The position numbers and the translations under genes are program-made. A stretch of DNA of 14,870 nucleotides from positions 1 to 14,870 of the forward strand of contig JAZNOK010000134.1 in assembly GCA_045580775.1 (NCBI GenBank). The letters are read 5' to 3'. Shown here piece after piece: positions 13,633 to 14,870 of this stretch (position 1 is the stretch's first letter; every line of letters starts with the position of its first letter). This stretch comes from JAZMZS01 sp045580775. GTDB taxonomy: Bacteria > Bacillota > Clostridia > Oscillospirales > CAG-272. The notes under the pieces are model-generated. The model worked only from the letters and a program-made list of their open reading frames with translations. It searched no databases and was not told the origin of the DNA.

Positions 13633-14870
13633 TCAATTCCATCCTGCCATTTTCTGTATCAATGCGATGGCATCACGGTTGTTCGCCTTTTTGTCGGCGT
13701 TGGCATCTGCCATATACGCGTCAACACCGTCGGTGTTCCAACCTGATAACAAACGAAGAACAATGGTGAGGTCTGCGTTTGTAAGTTCTCCGTCTCCGTC
13801 TGTGTCACCGAAGACGCCGTTGTTGTATACGGTCGCCGGATAAGGATCAATATTATCCTTTTGTCCGTCACCGTCAAAGTCCACAAATGACGTGCTGCCC
13901 TGCAGAGTAAATGTGTTCCGGTTATGCTCAAAGAGCTTTGATATCTGTAGTTTCCCAGAGAATACTACACCTGTATCTGAGCTGTTTTGCAGAATGAGCA
14001 CAGGACAGGATAGGTTAGACACCGTCTGCATGCTTTCGCCGTTCAATGTGACCTTTCCTTCGGTGATATTGCATTTTCCTCCGTCTGTATCAAGAACAAA
14101 ATTGCCGCCGATGATCAGCTGTGCGTTGTCCTGCGACTGGGTCAGTGTACCGTAGTATTCATTGTTGCTGCTTGAGTATTGGCTTACAGTCAAGTTTCCG
14201 GTTATAGCAAGAGTGCCGTGGTTTTTAAGAAAAGCTCCGTAATACTGACTTGATGTGTATTTGTGCACGGTCACATTACCGTCAATAGTATAGTTTCCAT
14301 CCTCAGGAACAGTGAGAGTTCCCGAGATGTAAACGTTAGCTTTTATGTTACTTTTCAGAGTAACGTTGTTTGTGATGGTAACGCTCTTGTAATCCGAGCC
14401 GTCAGCGAATGCAGCACCGTTATTCATGTATATGGAGCTGCCGCTGATCGGGTTGCCCTTAAGGTCCATTATGCCGTACAGTTGCAATGACGATCCGAGA
14501 TAAATGCCGTTTTTGTTATAGACAGTGACGTGATATGCACTGAGCCCGGTTACAGTTTGTCTCTCTGTACCGTTGAATATCACCTTGCCGGTTGTGATGT
14601 TGCATATACCTGCCGTGGAGTCTATGGTGAGATCTCCTCCGACAAACAGCTTTGCGTATTTGTTGTCCTGAGTATATGTACCGTAATAATCTCCGTTTAC
14701 GTTAGAAGAGTATTCCCCGAGCACGAAATCTCCTGTGACTGTGAGGGTGCCGTGGTTTTTAAGAAAAGCTCCGTAATACTGACTTGATGTGTATTTGTAC
14801 ACGGTCACATTACCGTCAATAGTATAGTTTCTATCCTCGGGAACGGTGAGAGTTCCCGAGATGTAAACGT
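13633..14870 (-). CDS. Repetitive secreted protein with C-terminal type I dockerin, N-terminus outside the window
   Basis: The last 411 residues of a larger protein; the frame stays open through the right edge, so the GTG at 14806-14808 is internal. From the N-terminal side it contains about two copies of a 178-residue beta-rich repeat, in which short strands with motifs such as NVYISGTLTVPED, SSQYYGAFLKNHGTL and GKVxxNGxxxQTV suggest a beta-helix or stalk-like fold. Next comes a calcium-binding DFDGDGQKDNIDPYP segment of thrombospondin-3 type (about 13837-13881). The final 58 residues (13636-13809) form a dockerin with two EF-like loops, DTDGDGELTNAD and DANADKKANNRD. Dockerins bind cohesins, so this protein should be attached to a scaffoldin or cell-surface cohesin outside the cell. 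No catalytic domain is visible in this part. The gene starts to the right of the window. Confidence 0.88.
   Translation of the reverse strand, partial: VYISGTLTVPEDRNYTIDGNVTVYKYTSSQYYGAFLKNHGTLTVTGDFVLGEYSSNVNGDYYGTYTQDNKYAKLFVGGDLTIDSTAGICNITTGKVIFNGTERQTVTGLSAYHVTVYNKNGIYLGSSLQLYGIMDLKGNPISGSSIYMNNGAAFADGSDYKSVTITNNVTLKSNIKANVYISGTLTVPEDGNYTIDGNVTVHKYTSSQYYGAFLKNHGTLAITGNLTVSQYSSSNNEYYGTLTQSQDNAQLIIGGNFVLDTDGGKCNITEGKVTLNGESMQTVSNLSCPVLILQNSSDTGVVFSGKLQISKLFEHNRNTFTLQGSTSFVDFDGDGQKDNIDPYPATVYNNGVFGDTDGDGELTNADLTIVLRLLSGWNTDGVDAYMADANADKKANNRDAIALIQKMAGWN
14213..14336 (-). repeat. Tandem repeat copy A (124 bp nearly identical to copy B)
   Basis: Matches 14747-14870 with four mismatches, at an exact offset of 534 bp (178 codons). 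It codes for SSQYYGAFLKNHGT and NVYISGTLTVPED in both copies. High nucleotide identity inside a protein repeat suggests recent duplication or gene conversion. Confidence 0.9.
14747..14870 (-). repeat. Tandem repeat copy B, running off the window edge
   Basis: This is the second copy of the 124-bp near-identical segment. The match is still unbroken at the last base of the window, so the repeat continues to the right. Confidence 0.9.

Noticed and set aside
14213..14870. Possible CRISPR or mobile repeats at the right edge
   Set aside because: The repeats are in frame, 534 bp apart, and code for protein repeats; there is no short repeat-spacer pattern.
1..14870. tRNA, rRNA, riboswitch or transposase genes
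   Set aside because: None seen by eye in the intergenic regions on either strand.

Overview
The window looks like chromosomal DNA from a gut-type clostridium, probably Oscillospiraceae/Ruminococcus-like. The evidence is a type I dockerin on a secreted protein at the right edge, strong AAAGGAG/GGAGG ribosome binding sites, a zinc-cysteine form of ribosomal protein L28, and a DUF6873 protein of the kind seen in Clostridia. This is inference from gene content; no rRNA or other strict taxonomic marker is present.

Left part (1-6302, minus strand, roughly even base composition): a tight six-gene catabolic operon. In transcription order it reads L-fucose isomerase-like protein, FAD-linked oxidase (GlcD/alkylglycerone-phosphate-synthase type), two-[4Fe-4S] partner subunit, class II aldolase, PfkB-family kinase, and IolB (5-deoxy-glucuronate isomerase, cut by the window edge). 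The last three match the lower half of myo-inositol catabolism (isomerise, phosphorylate, cleave). The first three are not classical iol genes, so the operon may feed a different polyol or sugar acid into that lower route. A divergent AraC-family activator (6448-7281, plus) shares a 145-bp intergenic region with it. There, two promoters of opposite direction occupy the same 30 bp, mirror-image, inside an inverted repeat.

Middle part (about 7394-12353): an AT-richer accessory block. A perfect 22-bp hairpin, probably part of a dispersed repeat, marks its left border. The genes run on the minus strand: a promoter embedded in the preceding terminator, a possible 37-codon basic peptide, a 1021-residue secreted protein (signal peptide, DNRLRE domain, ricin-like and Ig-like regions, DUF3289-like C-terminus), an eight-helix membrane protein that appears internally duplicated, and an unrecognised 223-residue protein. 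The layout resembles a secreted effector with downstream partner or immunity genes. It is the best candidate here for an undescribed system.

Right part (12446-14870, minus strand): a DUF6873 pentein-fold protein, rpmB with a very good promoter and terminator, and the C-terminal part of a large repetitive secreted protein ending in a dockerin. That protein carries a 178-residue tandem repeat whose DNA is nearly identical over 124 bp.
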